DNA from: Chloroflexota bacterium
GTDB taxonomy: Bacteria; Chloroflexota; UBA6077; CF-72
NCBI GenBank assembly: GCA_019247515.1
Contig: JAFAOS010000301.1
Location: 1 to 45,945 of the forward strand
Length of the DNA stretch: 45,945 nt
Direction of reading: 5' to 3'
The notes under the pieces are model-generated. The model was not told the origin of the DNA, ran no database searches, and saw only the letters and a list, made by a program, of their open reading frames with translations. The translations under genes and the position numbers were made by a program. Below are positions 7,808 to 16,338 of this stretch, in pieces (positions within the stretch are counted from its first letter, which is position 1; each line of letters opens with the position of its first letter).

Positions 7808-8695
7808 TCAGTGCACCGGCGGCGAGGTGGGCGGGGGTGGTCCGCCGGGTTCGGTGAGGGTCCGCAGCCGCAAGGTGTACAGGTCGTCGCGCTGAATGGT
7901 GTCCGCGCGGCGGGCTATTTCCTGCCAGTCCTCTTCGACGCGGAAGTAGCGCCCCGACAAGCGGTCGGCGTGGCCCGAGGCGAGGAACACGCTCAGGTCG
8001 GCGACGCGCGAGACCGGTGTTCCGAGCGACGGATCGGCGCGCACCGCCCGAAGTCTGGCCCCAAAAGCTGGCACGTACTTCTGGGCGTCCGGTCGATTCA
8101 TGGCCGCGTCGGCGAAGGCCGTATCCACGTTGCCAGGGTGGACCGACCAGGCGCGGATACCGGCCTCGGCGCCCTCGGCCGCCAGGATCTCGACGAATCG
8201 TAACTGCGCGGTTTTGGCCACCTGATAGGCCGAGATGTTCGGATTGCCGCGCTCGGCCGCGCGACTCGAAATGACGATGATGCGGCCCCCGCCTCGCGCG
8301 ACCATGCCCGGATACACCGCCCGGGTACACAGGAATGCACCGTGGACGTGAATCTCCTGGGTGCGCCACCACTCTTCCGGGTCGGAATCCCAGATCGGCG
8401 CGTACGGGCCGGTGATGCCCGCGTTGCTCACCAGCACGCTGATCGTGCCGAACCTGTCCTGGACTTGCGAGGCGGCTCGCTGCACGTCGGCGGGGTTGGA
8501 GACGTCGCCGACGATGGCCAGTGCCTGCCCGCCGGAAGTGTTGATGCCGGCCGCTGCCTCGTCGATCTGATCCTGCGAGCGAGCCATGAGTGCGACGCGG
8601 GCGCCGGCCGCCGCGAACGCTTCTGCAATGGCGCGGCCGATGCCTCGACCTCCTCCAGTGACCAGTGCCGTTTCGCCGTCGAGTGATCCTGCCAC
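7808..8695 (-). CDS. Short-chain dehydrogenase/reductase (SDR)
   Basis: 295 residues of classical SDR type. The cofactor motif TGGGRGIG is near residues 14-21, NAG follows at the end of the fourth strand, and the catalytic set is present: Ser in VISSRAAE and YQVAK. An acidic residue is not obvious after the second strand, where ALMARSQ suggests NADP preference (inference). The C-terminus carries about 40 extra residues ending in a Pro-rich tail. The start is GTG at 8695, eight bases after a TATAAT box on the same strand, and there is no Shine-Dalgarno sequence. Its substrate is unknown; proximity to the acyl-CoA dehydrogenase is not evidence of a shared pathway because the genes are convergent. 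Confidence 0.88.
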   Translation of the reverse strand: MAGSLDGETALVTGGGRGIGRAIAEAFAAAGARVALMARSQDQIDEAAAGINTSGGQALAIVGDVSNPADVQRAASQVQDRFGTISVLVSNAGITGPYAPIWDSDPEEWWRTQEIHVHGAFLCTRAVYPGMVARGGGRIIVISSRAAERGNPNISAYQVAKTAQLRFVEILAAEGAEAGIRAWSVHPGNVDTAFADAAMNRPDAQKYVPAFGARLRAVRADPSLGTPVSRVADLSVFLASGHADRLSGRYFRVEEDWQEIARRADTIQRDDLYTLRLRTLTEPGGPPPPTSPPVH

Positions 8696-8702
8696 GGCGG
8701 CG

Positions 8703-8708
8703 AATTAT
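8703..8708 (-). promoter_or_regulatory. -10 box TATAAT for the SDR gene
   Basis: A perfect TATAAT (complement strand) ends eight bases before the GTG at 8695. No clear -35 box. Predicts a leaderless or near-leaderless mRNA. Confidence 0.5.
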
Positions 8709-8964
8709 AGGTGGCCGTCGGCCTGTCTCCTGTCGACCATGGAAGAAAGCATCCGTGAGAGCGGTCTTGTCGAGCAGAAGACAGAATCAGTGGTCACCAA
8801 TATCAGTTTCGACAGTGAACGAGGAGCGAAGCGGGCCAGTGTCGAGAGCGATGCGATTCAGCCCGGGCCGAATCAACACAGCTCTCAGTTTGTTCCAAGG
8901 ATCAGCAGGCATAGTTCCTGTTAATCGGACCAAAAGGCACATGGTGTATATGGCTGCTGGAGTA

Positions 8965-9633
8965 ATGGACGTCTTGCTTGTTGAGGACGACCCACGGATT
9001 GCCCGGGTCGTCGAGCGCGCGCTCACGGATGTTGGACATCGCGTGGAGGTGGCGCACGATGGAATCGAAGGCTTGACCAGCGCCGAGCGCGGGATACATG
9101 ACCTGGTCGTCCTGGACGTGATGCTGCCCGAAATGGACGGCATCGAGGTCGCGCGTGAATTGCGGCGCCAGCGCCTGCGCACGCCGATCCTGATGCTGAC
9201 TGCTCGCGACGCGGTGCCCGATCGTGTGCGTGGCCTGGACGCCGGCGCCGACGACTACCTGACCAAGCCCTTTGCGCTCGAGGAATTGCTGGCGCGTGTT
9301 CGGGCGCTCGGCCGACGGGCGGGCGAAGAGCACCAGGACGAGCTGACGGTCGGCGATCTGGTACTGGACCTGTCGCGGCACGAAGCCCGGCGCGGCGAGA
9401 AGTCCATCGAATTGACGGCCAAGGAATTCGACCTGCTGGCGTACCTGATGCGCAATTCGGGTCGGGTCCTCAGCAAGGACCAGATCACCGAGCACGTGTG
9501 GGGTTACGACAGTCAAGCCACTTCGAACGTGGTCGAGATTTACATCCACTACCTGCGCGACAAGATCGACCGCGGCTTCGCGCGGCCGTTGATTCGCACG
9601 ATTCGAGGCGTCGGTTACACAATCAAGAGTTAG
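8965..9633 (+). CDS. OmpR/PhoB-family response regulator
   Basis: 222 residues from MDVLLVEDD. The receiver domain has the acidic pair Glu7/Asp8, the phosphoacceptor Asp51 in VVLDVMLPEMDG, and the conserved Lys in DYLTKPFALEELLARV. The C-terminal winged helix contains ELTAKEFDLLAYLMRNSGRVLSKDQI and ends in RTIRGVGYTIKS, typical of OmpR-type DNA binding. Upstream in-frame ATGs at 8941 and 8950 would add eight or five residues; the start is uncertain because none has a well-spaced Shine-Dalgarno. The kinase gene begins six bases after the stop. The 270 bp upstream separates it from the divergent SDR gene; I see no clear operator there. Confidence 0.93.
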   Translation: MDVLLVEDDPRIARVVERALTDVGHRVEVAHDGIEGLTSAERGIHDLVVLDVMLPEMDGIEVARELRRQRLRTPILMLTARDAVPDRVRGLDAGADDYLTKPFALEELLARVRALGRRAGEEHQDELTVGDLVLDLSRHEARRGEKSIELTAKEFDLLAYLMRNSGRVLSKDQITEHVWGYDSQATSNVVEIYIHYLRDKIDRGFARPLIRTIRGVGYTIKS

Positions 9634-9639
9634 GCGGCC

Positions 9640-10995
9640 GTGAGCTCACTCATCGCGCGCATCCGCTGGCGACTGGTCGGGTGGAACATCCTGATCATCG
9701 GCCTGATCCTTGTCCTGGCCGGCGCAAGCGTGTACGCGGCGGTGCAGCGCAGTCTGCTTGACGAGGTCGACAGCAACCTCCTGGCGCGCAGCCAGCAGGC
9801 GCTGCCGTTCCTGTTCCCGGCCCGGCGCACTGACGACTTTGGGCAGACACCCAGCGCTCCGGGGCCGAACTCCGCGCCGCGCCCACGCACCTGCGAGGGT
9901 TACAGCGGCGGCGTCTTCTGTGTCGCGCTCGCACCAGACGGTTCCGTCCGCGCCAACCCGCAAGAGGTCTCGGTCGCGAACATTCCATGGCCGGACAGCG
10001 CCCAGCCGACATTTGCCACCATCGACCTGGGCGACGGCGATCGTGCCCGCGTCCTGCTGCGCCGCATGCCCGACGGTGGCATGCTGGTCACCGGCACGAG
10101 CCTGGAGCCAGTCGAAACAGCGCTGCACTCCCTGCTGCTGGTGCTCATCGGCGGCGGAGCGATGGGTCTGCTGCTGTCGCTGGCCGCGGCGTGGTTCCTG
10201 TCAGGTCGGGCGCTGATCCCCATCCAGCAGGCGTTCCAGCAACAACAGGAGTTCATTGCCGACGCGTCGCACGAGCTGCGCACGCCGCTCACGGTGCTGC
10301 GGTCGGCGACCGATCTGTTGAACCAGCATCGCGAGGAGCCGCTAGAGGAAAACGGCGAACTGTTCGACGACGTGCGCGCCGAAATCGCCCGCATGGAGCG
10401 GCTGGCCCAGGACCTGTTGACCCTGGCGCGCTCGGACGCTGGCGGGCTCGAGCTCATGACCGCGCCGGTCGAAATCGAGACGATCGCCGCCGAGGTCGTG
10501 CGGCGCACGAGGCCGCTGGCGCAGAGCGAGGGTGTCGAGCTGGCGCTGCACGGGCTCGACGGTGGCGATTCGACGGTCGACGCCGATCCCGACCGTATCC
10601 AGCAGGTGCTGTTGATCCTGATCGACAACGCGATCAAGCACACGCCGTCTGGCGGCCGAGTCGACGTCAGCGTGCGACGCCATGGCCAACAGGTCGCCGT
10701 GGAAGTGGCCGACACGGGCAGCGGGATTTCGCCTGACCACCTGCCACGCATCTTCGACCGCTTCTATCGCGCCGACAAAGCGCGGGCGCGGGACATGGGC
10801 GGAACCGGGCTGGGCCTGGCGATCGCCAAAATGCTGATCGACGCGCATCACGGCCACCTGCAGCTGACCAGTCAACTGGGCAGCGGCACACAGGCGACGG
10901 TCAGCCTGCCGCTGGTGCCGCAGCGCGCGGTGACCCTTGGCGGACGCCTGGGCGAGCTGGCGGCGCACTTACCACACCCGGCGTCACGCCAGTAG
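9640..10995 (+). CDS. Membrane sensor histidine kinase
   Basis: 451 residues, GTG start. A transmembrane helix lies at about 13-34, an extracytoplasmic sensor of about 125 residues contains two cysteines ([11 protein letters not shown]) that could form a disulfide, and a second helix spans about 163-188. A short linker rather than a full HAMP domain leads to the phosphoacceptor His211 in [14 protein letters not shown]. The ATPase domain shows the N box [11 protein letters not shown], the G1 box [21 protein letters not shown] and the G2 box [13 protein letters not shown]. It is encoded directly after the response regulator, its presumed partner. The signal sensed is unknown. Confidence 0.93.
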   Translation: MSSLIARIRWRLVGWNILIIGLILVLAGASVYAAVQRSLLDEVDSNLLARSQQALPFLFPARRTDDFGQTPSAPGPNSAPRPRTCEGYSGGVFCVALAPDGSVRANPQEVSVANIPWPDSAQPTFATIDLGDGDRARVLLRRMPDGGMLVTGTSLEPVETALHSLLLVLIGGGAMGLLLSLAAAWFLSGRALIPIQQAFQQQQEFIADASHELRTPLTVLRSATDLLNQHREEPLEENGELFDDVRAEIARMERLAQDLLTLARSDAGGLELMTAPVEIETIAAEVVRRTRPLAQSEGVELALHGLDGGDSTVDADPDRIQQVLLILIDNAIKHTPSGGRVDVSVRRHGQQVAVEVADTGSGISPDHLPRIFDRFYRADKARARDMGGTGLGLAIAKMLIDAHHGHLQLTSQLGSGTQATVSLPLVPQRAVTLGGRLGELAAHLPHPASRQ

Positions 10996-11029
10996 AGAGT
11001 TTACGAATCAACCGGGGTCGCCCACGGGG

Positions 11030-11035
11030 TACCCT
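11030..11035 (+). promoter_or_regulatory. -10-like TACCCT before fhs
   Basis: TACCCT fits the TANNNT -10 pattern and ends six bases before the GTG at 11042. No Shine-Dalgarno lies between, so a leaderless transcript is plausible. Confidence 0.35.
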
Positions 11036-11041
11036 TTATCC

Positions 11042-12772
11042 GTGACTCAAACGACGCGACCGTTGACGGACCTCGAGATCGCGCGGTCGATCCAGCTGCA
11101 GCCGATCCAGTCCGTGGCTGAGCGCCTGGGCGTCCTTGACGATGAGCTGGACCCGTACGGCAAACACATCGCCAAGATCGATGCCCCGGCCATTCTCACC
11201 CGCCTGAAGGACAAGCCCAACGGTCGCTACGTCGACGTGACCGGCATCACGCCGACCCCCCTCGGCGAGGGCAAATCGCTGACGACGGTCGGTCTATCGC
11301 TGGCGCTGAACCACATCGGCAAGAGCACGATCGGCACCATCCGCCAGCCGTCGCTCGGACCGATGTTTGGCATCAAGGGTGGCGCCGCGGGCGGCGGCTA
11401 CAGCCAGGTGCTGCCCATGGAGAGCTTCAATCTCCACCTGACGGGTGACACCCACGCGGTCTCCCTCGCCCACAACCTGGCGGCGGCCGTCATCGACGCG
11501 CACATTGCCCAGGGCAACAAGCAAGACATCGATACCGTCTCGGTCACCTGGCCGCGCGTCGTGGACCTCAACGACCGCGCCCTCCGCAACGTCGTGGTCG
11601 CCCTGGGAGGCCGCGCGGCCGGCTATCCGCGCGAGACCCGTTTCGACATCGCCGTCGCGTCGGAAGTCATGGCCATCCTGGCGCTGGCGCGCGATCTGAA
11701 GGATCTGCGCGAACGCCTGGGGGCCATCACCATTGGCTACAACCGCGAGCGCAAGCCGGTCACCGCCGGCGATCTGGGCGTGGCGGGTTCGATGGCGGTG
11801 CTGCTCAAGGACGCCCTGCGGCCCAACCTGTTGCAGACGACCGAGCACACGGCGATGCTGGTCCACACCGGACCCTTCGGCAACATCGCCCACGGCAACT
11901 CGAGCGTGCTGGCCGACCTGGCCGGGCTGAAGCTGGCGGACTACGTCGTGACCGAAAGCGGCTTCGGCGCCGACATGGGCTATGAGAAGTTCATGGACAT
12001 CAAGTGCCGCGCGGCAGGAGTCATGCCAGACGCGGCGGTGGTGGTGTGCACGGTGCGCGCCTTGAAGATGCACTCGGGCAAGTTCCGCATCGTGGCCGGC
12101 CGGCCGCTGGACCCAGGCCTGGCCCAGGAGGACCTGCATGCCATCGAGCAGGGCGCGGTCAACCTGCAAAAGCACCTGGAGAACGTGCGCACGCTCGGCG
12201 TCCCGGCCGTCGTGGCTATCAACCGCTTCAAGACCGACGCGCCCGCCGAGCTCGAGCTCGTTCGCAAGATCGCCCTCGAGTCGGGCGCCTACGCGGCCGA
12301 AGTCAGCGAAGTCTGGGAACACGGTGGCAAAGGCGGCAAGGAGCTGGCCGAAGCGGTGGTCTCGGCGGCCGAATCCAGCGAGCGCGTCAACGGCGCGGCG
12401 CCGCACTCGCTCTATCCGCTGGACATGCCCATCAAGGACAAGATCGAGACAATCGCCAGAACGATGTATGGCGCCGATGGCGTCGAATATCTGCCCGAGG
12501 CCAATCGCCAGATCCGCCAGTACACCGAGCTCGGCTGGGACAAGCTGCCGATCTGTGTGGCCAAGACCCAGTACTCGTTGTCGGACAACGCCGCGCTGAA
12601 GGGTCGGCCTTCGGGCTTCACGGTGATGATCCGCGAGGTGCGCGCCTACACCGGCGCTGGCTTCCTGACGCCCATCGCCGGCGAGATCATGACCATGCCG
12701 GGGCTGCCCAGCAACGCGGCCTATCACTCGATCGACCTGGACGAAAAAGGCGAGATCGTCGGCCTCTTCTGA
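11042..12772 (+). CDS. fhs: Formate--tetrahydrofolate ligase
   Basis: 576 residues, close to the family's usual 555-560. It activates formate with ATP and tetrahydrofolate to give 10-formyl-THF. The ATP-binding loop is TPTPLGEGKSLTTVG (about residues 70-84), followed by the highly conserved RQPSLGPMFGIKGGAAGGGY and GDTHAVSLAHNLAAA blocks and the C-terminal TGAGFLTPIAGEIMTMPGLP. The GTG at 11042 is preferred to the upstream in-frame start at 10937, which lies inside the kinase gene. The Nudix and FchA-like genes follow with a 7-base gap and a 4-base overlap, forming a one-carbon operon. Confidence 0.97.
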   Translation: MTQTTRPLTDLEIARSIQLQPIQSVAERLGVLDDELDPYGKHIAKIDAPAILTRLKDKPNGRYVDVTGITPTPLGEGKSLTTVGLSLALNHIGKSTIGTIRQPSLGPMFGIKGGAAGGGYSQVLPMESFNLHLTGDTHAVSLAHNLAAAVIDAHIAQGNKQDIDTVSVTWPRVVDLNDRALRNVVVALGGRAAGYPRETRFDIAVASEVMAILALARDLKDLRERLGAITIGYNRERKPVTAGDLGVAGSMAVLLKDALRPNLLQTTEHTAMLVHTGPFGNIAHGNSSVLADLAGLKLADYVVTESGFGADMGYEKFMDIKCRAAGVMPDAAVVVCTVRALKMHSGKFRIVAGRPLDPGLAQEDLHAIEQGAVNLQKHLENVRTLGVPAVVAINRFKTDAPAELELVRKIALESGAYAAEVSEVWEHGGKGGKELAEAVVSAAESSERVNGAAPHSLYPLDMPIKDKIETIARTMYGADGVEYLPEANRQIRQYTELGWDKLPICVAKTQYSLSDNAALKGRPSGFTVMIREVRAYTGAGFLTPIAGEIMTMPGLPSNAAYHSIDLDEKGEIVGLF

Positions 12773-12779
12773 GTTGTCG

Positions 12780-13331
12780 ATGGGTCTGGCGACCGTCCTC
12801 GAGACGTATGTGCCCCAGAGTGTCGAGGAGGGTCGCGACCTCGCACGCTTGCGGCGGCTGGCGGCCAAGTCCGCGGACCCGTGGACGCGGGCTTCGGCGC
12901 TGCACGTCACTGGATCGGCAGTCGTCGTTCATCCGCCGACGCGTCGGGTGTTGCTGCGCTGGCACGATCGGATGCAGGCATGGTTGCAGGTCGGCGGCCA
13001 CGCTGACCCCGGCGAGGTGAACCCGTTTGAGATTGCCCAGCGCGAAGCGCGCGAAGAAACCGGACTGACGGACCTGGTCGCCTGGCCGGACGCTGGGAGT
13101 CCTCGGATCGTGCAGGTGGCGGTGGTGCCCGTGCCCGCGGGCAAGGGCGAGCCGGCGCACGAGCACGGCGACGTGCGCTACGCGCTGGCGACCTCATCGC
13201 CAGAGGCGGTCGTCGCCGAGTCGGCCGCGGCCAGCCTGGCGTGGCTGACGCTGGAGGATGCGCTGCAGCGTGTTGGCTGGGACAATCTGCGGGTATGCCT
13301 GATGCGGATCGCGGCGCTCATGGGCGTTTGA
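12780..13331 (+). CDS. Nudix hydrolase
   Basis: 183 residues. The Nudix helix reads GHADPGE then REAREETGL, matching the Gx5E...REUxEExGU signature that binds the divalent metal and cuts nucleoside-diphosphate-linked substrates; the spacer between the halves appears one residue longer than the standard seven. The domain is preceded by about 40 residues with RDLARLRRLAAKSADPWTR. The substrate is not predictable. It is wedged between formate-THF ligase and the cyclohydrolase-like gene, overlapping the latter by four bases, so co-expression with folate metabolism is likely, perhaps as a house-cleaning or pterin-related enzyme (inference). Confidence 0.88.
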   Translation: MGLATVLETYVPQSVEEGRDLARLRRLAAKSADPWTRASALHVTGSAVVVHPPTRRVLLRWHDRMQAWLQVGGHADPGEVNPFEIAQREAREETGLTDLVAWPDAGSPRIVQVAVVPVPAGKGEPAHEHGDVRYALATSSPEAVVAESAAASLAWLTLEDALQRVGWDNLRVCLMRIAALMGV

Positions 13332-13864
13332 TCGACCAGTCGGTCCATGACTTCGTCGCGGCGGTGGCCTCGGCCGAGACACCCGTGCCCGCCGGCGGCA
13401 GCGTCGTGGCCCTCAGCGGCTCGTGCGCAGCGGCGCTGCTGGCCCTGGTATGTGAGGTGGCGCAGCGCCATCAGTCTGACGTGCTCGGCGAGGAGCGCCA
13501 GGTGGCGCAGCGCCTCCAGCGCCTGCTGCTGAAACTGGTCGACGAGGACGCCGCCGCGTATCAGGCGTTCCTGGCGACGCGACGCGGCACCGAGGATCGC
13601 CAGGCGGCCATCAACCGTGTCGCGGCGACGCCGCTGGCGATCGGTCGCGCGTGTGTCGAGGTCATCGGCCTGACGCGCACGGTCGAAGACCACACGCGGG
13701 GCGCGTTGCTGGGCGACGTGCACGCCGCGCGGCACCTGGCGCAGGCCGCGGTGCGGACGGCGGTGGACCTGGCCGAGCAGAACCTGGGCTTGCAGCCCGA
13801 TGCCAGCGCGCGGCGCGCGCTCGAAGCCGAGATCACGCGGCTGCGCGGCGCGCTGGCGGGCTAG
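13328..13864 (+). CDS. fchA: FchA-like methenyltetrahydrofolate cyclohydrolase (formiminotransferase-cyclodeaminase family)
   Basis: About 178 residues, the size of stand-alone cyclodeaminase-type proteins. Typical blocks are VHDFVAAVASAETPVPAGGSVVALSGSCAAALLALVC at the start and LLGDVHAARHLAQAAVRTA near the C-terminus. In acetogens and related bacteria such proteins convert methenyl-THF to formyl-THF; neighbourhood with fhs supports this over histidine-linked formimino-THF deamination. The start is TTG at 13328, overlapping the Nudix stop as TTGA, which implies translational coupling. The stop codon lies in a 14-base palindrome shared with the convergent epimerase gene. Confidence 0.82.
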   Translation: MIDQSVHDFVAAVASAETPVPAGGSVVALSGSCAAALLALVCEVAQRHQSDVLGEERQVAQRLQRLLLKLVDEDAAAYQAFLATRRGTEDRQAAINRVAATPLAIGRACVEVIGLTRTVEDHTRGALLGDVHAARHLAQAAVRTAVDLAEQNLGLQPDASARRALEAEITRLRGALAG

Positions 13865-13874
13865 TCGCGACTAG
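13861..13874. repeat. Perfect 14-bp palindrome carrying both convergent stop codons
   Basis: CTAGTCGCGACTAG is its own reverse complement. Its left TAG ends the FchA-like gene and its right CTA is the TAG stop of the opposing epimerase-like gene, so the two reading frames end symmetrically within one palindrome. Confidence 0.8.
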
Positions 13875-14818
13875 TTCGGGTGCGTCCTGAGCCAGCTCAC
13901 GTACTCGGCCAGACCGCGCTCTACGCCGATCTTCGGCCTGTACCCCGTCTCCGCCGTGGTCCGCGACAGGTCCATGTACCGGTTGTCGGCTTCGCCCCCC
14001 TCGGGCAGCTCAGCCGAGAATTCGGGCACCACCTCGCGGATGGCTTCGACCAGCTCCCGATTGCGCGTCACCCGCCCGTTGCCCACGTTGTAGACGCGGT
14101 GCTCCAGTTTGTCCGTGAGGTGCACCATGCGGATGCCGTCGGCCACGTCCTTGACGTAACACGCGTCATTGCCATCGTCGGCCTTCGGCGGCCCGTAGCG
14201 CATGCCGGTGAAGTCGGGCGCCCGGCCGTGCGCCGCCGCCACGCACAGACGGCTCGGCAGGTTGGCCATTGAGTGGTACATCGGCCCGAAGATGCCGGCC
14301 ACCCGCAGCATGACTACCTCCAGGCCGGTGCGCTGGCCGAAATACAGACCCAGGATCTCCAGCCCCTTCTTGTATGCCTCGGTCGGATTGCCGGAGCTCA
14401 CCGGGAAGGTCATGTCTTCGTGCCACGGGCGTTGCTTGACGCTGGCGTACACCGCCAGCGAGCTCGTCACGCTCAGCCGCCGTACGCCCGCGGCCCGCGA
14501 CGCTTCCAGCACGTTCAGGTAGCCGGCGGTGTTGGTCTTGAATTCGTCCGCGGGCGAGACGCCCGCGAGCGCCGGGACGGCCAGGTAGACGACGCCTTCG
14601 GGCTTGTGGGTCTGGATGATGTCGTCGACGCGCGCCGCGTCCAGGACGTCCAGTTGCTCGACTTTCGCGCGCGTCCCGAGCTCGGCCTCGAGAAAATCCG
14701 GCTCGCGCCGATGGGTGTTGTACGTGACGACCACGTCCTGGCCGGCGTCGAGGAAGCTGCGTGCGGTGTGCAGGCCGATAAAGCCCATACCGCCGACGAG
14801 GAGTGTTGGACCGGGCAT
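13871..14818 (-). CDS. NAD-dependent epimerase/dehydratase-like protein (extended SDR)
   Basis: 315 residues from MPGPTLLVGGMGFIG, a Rossmann glycine motif at the N-terminus. SVTSSLAVY supplies the catalytic Ser region. The YxxxK dyad is not canonical: the matching segment reads NPTEAYKKGLEILG, with Tyr directly before Lys, so catalysis may differ or the dyad may be misplaced by eye. The C-terminal half has YVKDVADGIRMVHL and VYNVGNGRVTRNRELVEAI, typical of sugar-nucleotide epimerases. The ATG overlaps the stop of the upstream gene as TGATG. A much longer in-frame extension to 15085 is rejected because it overlaps that gene. Confidence 0.87.
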   Translation of the reverse strand: MPGPTLLVGGMGFIGLHTARSFLDAGQDVVVTYNTHRREPDFLEAELGTRAKVEQLDVLDAARVDDIIQTHKPEGVVYLAVPALAGVSPADEFKTNTAGYLNVLEASRAAGVRRLSVTSSLAVYASVKQRPWHEDMTFPVSSGNPTEAYKKGLEILGLYFGQRTGLEVVMLRVAGIFGPMYHSMANLPSRLCVAAAHGRAPDFTGMRYGPPKADDGNDACYVKDVADGIRMVHLTDKLEHRVYNVGNGRVTRNRELVEAIREVVPEFSAELPEGGEADNRYMDLSRTTAETGYRPKIGVERGLAEYVSWLRTHPN

Positions 14819-15813
14819 CAGAGGTCCAGAGTACTCGGGGCAAAGACCTCGTCGAGCTGCATGCGCCTGGGCGTCAACCCCTGCTCGAACGAATAGTCGA
14901 CCACGGTCTCCAGGACCTTCTGGTTGGACTTCACTCCGTAGGGGTACGGGTCCACGCTCAGCGCCTTGCGCGCGTCGGGACCGAGCAGCCCCAGTTCGAC
15001 GTGGGTTGAGACCATTTCGCGCATGCGCGCACCCACGCGTTCCTTCGCCAGTCGGAAGGCGTTGAAGATGTTGAGCGCGACCCACGGGTGCTGCTCGTAC
15101 AGCGAGCGGCGCACGACCATGCCGTGGTTGATGGGAAAGATGCCTGTCTTTTCGAAGTACCGCTGACCTTCGGCGCCCGGGTTGGGGAACAGCAGGCGGA
15201 ATTTCGGATTGCCTTCGAGGGTGATGCGGCTGCGGTCGACCAGGTTGTTGTCGGTGATGTACAGGAGCGTCGCGTCGAGCTGCCCGTCCATGAGCATGGT
15301 GCCGATGCTCTGATTAGCGCCGATGCGATTGAAGCGGATGCCGGCGGGTGGCCGGAAGCCGGTCGCGCCGCCGTGGCTGCGCTCCTCGGTGCGCTCCATC
15401 CACCATTCCAGGTCTTCGGGTTCGACGCCGAATTCGTGCTTGAGCACGCCGCGCGACCACAGGGCCGCGGTCTGCTGATATTCGGGAACGCCGACGCGCT
15501 TGCCCTTGAGGTCGGCCGGCTGGTCGATGCCGCTGTCGGTGCGCACCCAGGCGCCGGTGTGGAAGAAGCGCCGCGAGGTGAAGATCGGCAGGCCGATCCA
15601 GTCGCGGTTGCCCGAGGCCATGGCCATGAGCAGAGACGAGAGCGACATTTCGGAGACGTCGAACTCCTGGAAGTGCAACTGTCGCCAGAAGATCTCGGAC
15701 GGGTGGGCGACCGTGCACGTCAGGTCGATACCGTCGGGGGAGACCGCGCCGTCGAGGACGGGCCGCGAGCGATCGTTGGCGCCCATGATCAGGCTGAGCT
15801 GCAGCTTGGCCAT
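14818..15813 (-). CDS. 4,5-dihydroxyphthalate decarboxylase-like / NMT1-type substrate-binding-fold protein
   Basis: 331 residues without a signal peptide, starting MAKLQLSLIMGANDRSRPVLDG. The layout (short strand, DGIDLTCTVAHPSEIFWRQ, FDVSEMSLSSLLMAMA, KGKRVGVPEYQQTAALWSRG, FPINHGMVVRRSLYEQHPWVA) fits the periplasmic-binding fold family that includes Pht5-type 4,5-dihydroxyphthalate decarboxylases and ABC binding proteins. Lack of a secretion signal favours a cytoplasmic enzyme. GGGAGGT precedes the ATG by about 12 bases. A second related protein is encoded at 43627. It is translationally coupled to the epimerase-like gene; the substrate is unproven. Confidence 0.72.
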   Translation of the reverse strand: MAKLQLSLIMGANDRSRPVLDGAVSPDGIDLTCTVAHPSEIFWRQLHFQEFDVSEMSLSSLLMAMASGNRDWIGLPIFTSRRFFHTGAWVRTDSGIDQPADLKGKRVGVPEYQQTAALWSRGVLKHEFGVEPEDLEWWMERTEERSHGGATGFRPPAGIRFNRIGANQSIGTMLMDGQLDATLLYITDNNLVDRSRITLEGNPKFRLLFPNPGAEGQRYFEKTGIFPINHGMVVRRSLYEQHPWVALNIFNAFRLAKERVGARMREMVSTHVELGLLGPDARKALSVDPYPYGVKSNQKVLETVVDYSFEQGLTPRRMQLDEVFAPSTLDL

Positions 15814-15903
15814 ACGTGTGTTGCCACCTCCCAGAAACCGTGTGAGCTTGACCCGGGTCTGAAGTCATCAGAATAATGCTTAGAAGGAAGTTGAGGGCTC
15901 GAC

Positions 15904-16212
15904 GTGACGCCTGAGGAATACCTGGCCATCCCATACGTGCTCGTGGTCGAATCTGTTGAGGGACCTGACGGGCAGTGGTTCCGTCGGGCGATGTATCCCG
16001 AGCTCGGTATCTCGGGTGAAGCGCTCTCGCCACTGGACGCCATCGCCAAACTCGAAGAGGCGCGGGTCACGACCATTCTGAGCAAGCTCGAACGCGGCGA
16101 GCCCGTGCCCGTGCCGCGGCCACCCCTGCGCGAAGAGATCGGCGGCCTGGACGCCCAGAAGCTGGGCTTCGCCAAGTGGCTCGTCGACCAGAAGCGAGTC
16201 GCCGAAGAGTAG
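15904..16212 (+). CDS. HicB-like small protein
   Basis: 102 residues, GTG start with GAGGG six bases upstream. The middle segment (YVLVVESVEGPDGQWFRRAM then YPELGISGEALSPLDAIAKL) resembles the HicB antitoxin partial RNase H-like fold, where a conserved acidic/Gly strand is followed by a helix starting D/E-A. There is no HicA toxin-like gene (about 60-80 residues) on either side, so this may be an orphan regulator. The C-terminal 35 residues, PVPRPPLREEIGGLDAQKLG, do not resemble a ribbon-helix-helix or HTH domain that I recognise. Confidence 0.55.
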   Translation: MTPEEYLAIPYVLVVESVEGPDGQWFRRAMYPELGISGEALSPLDAIAKLEEARVTTILSKLERGEPVPVPRPPLREEIGGLDAQKLGFAKWLVDQKRVAEE

Positions 16213-16224
16213 AACTTTGGTCCA

Positions 16225-16324
16225 CCTCTCCCTCTGGGAGAGGTCGCGCGAAGCGCGGGTGAGGGCTACGCACGCCGTCAAAAGTAACCCTCACCCCGGC
16301 CCTCTCCCAGAGGGAGAGGGAGCG
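16225..16324. repeat. Dispersed palindromic intergenic element, copy B
   Basis: About 100 bp, with the same left arm (CCTCTCCCTCTGGGAGAGG, CGCGCGAAGCGCG, GGGTGAGGG) and an inverted right arm (CCCTCACCCCGGCCCTCTCC then CAGAGGGAGAGGG) as copy A. It fills the gap between the HicB-like gene and the first Gfo/Idh gene, ending 14 bases before the latter's ATG. Confidence 0.85.
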
Positions 16325-16338
16325 TGTAGAACGTAGGT

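Noticed and set aside
11294..12910. 538-codon frame antisense to fhs
   Set aside because: A shadow of a highly GC-biased gene; composition is His/Gly/Arg-rich and shows no known domain, while the sense strand is certain.
13871..15085. 404-residue version of the epimerase-like protein
   Set aside because: The extra N-terminal 89 residues overlap the upstream gene out of frame; the ATG at 14818 begins exactly at the Rossmann motif.
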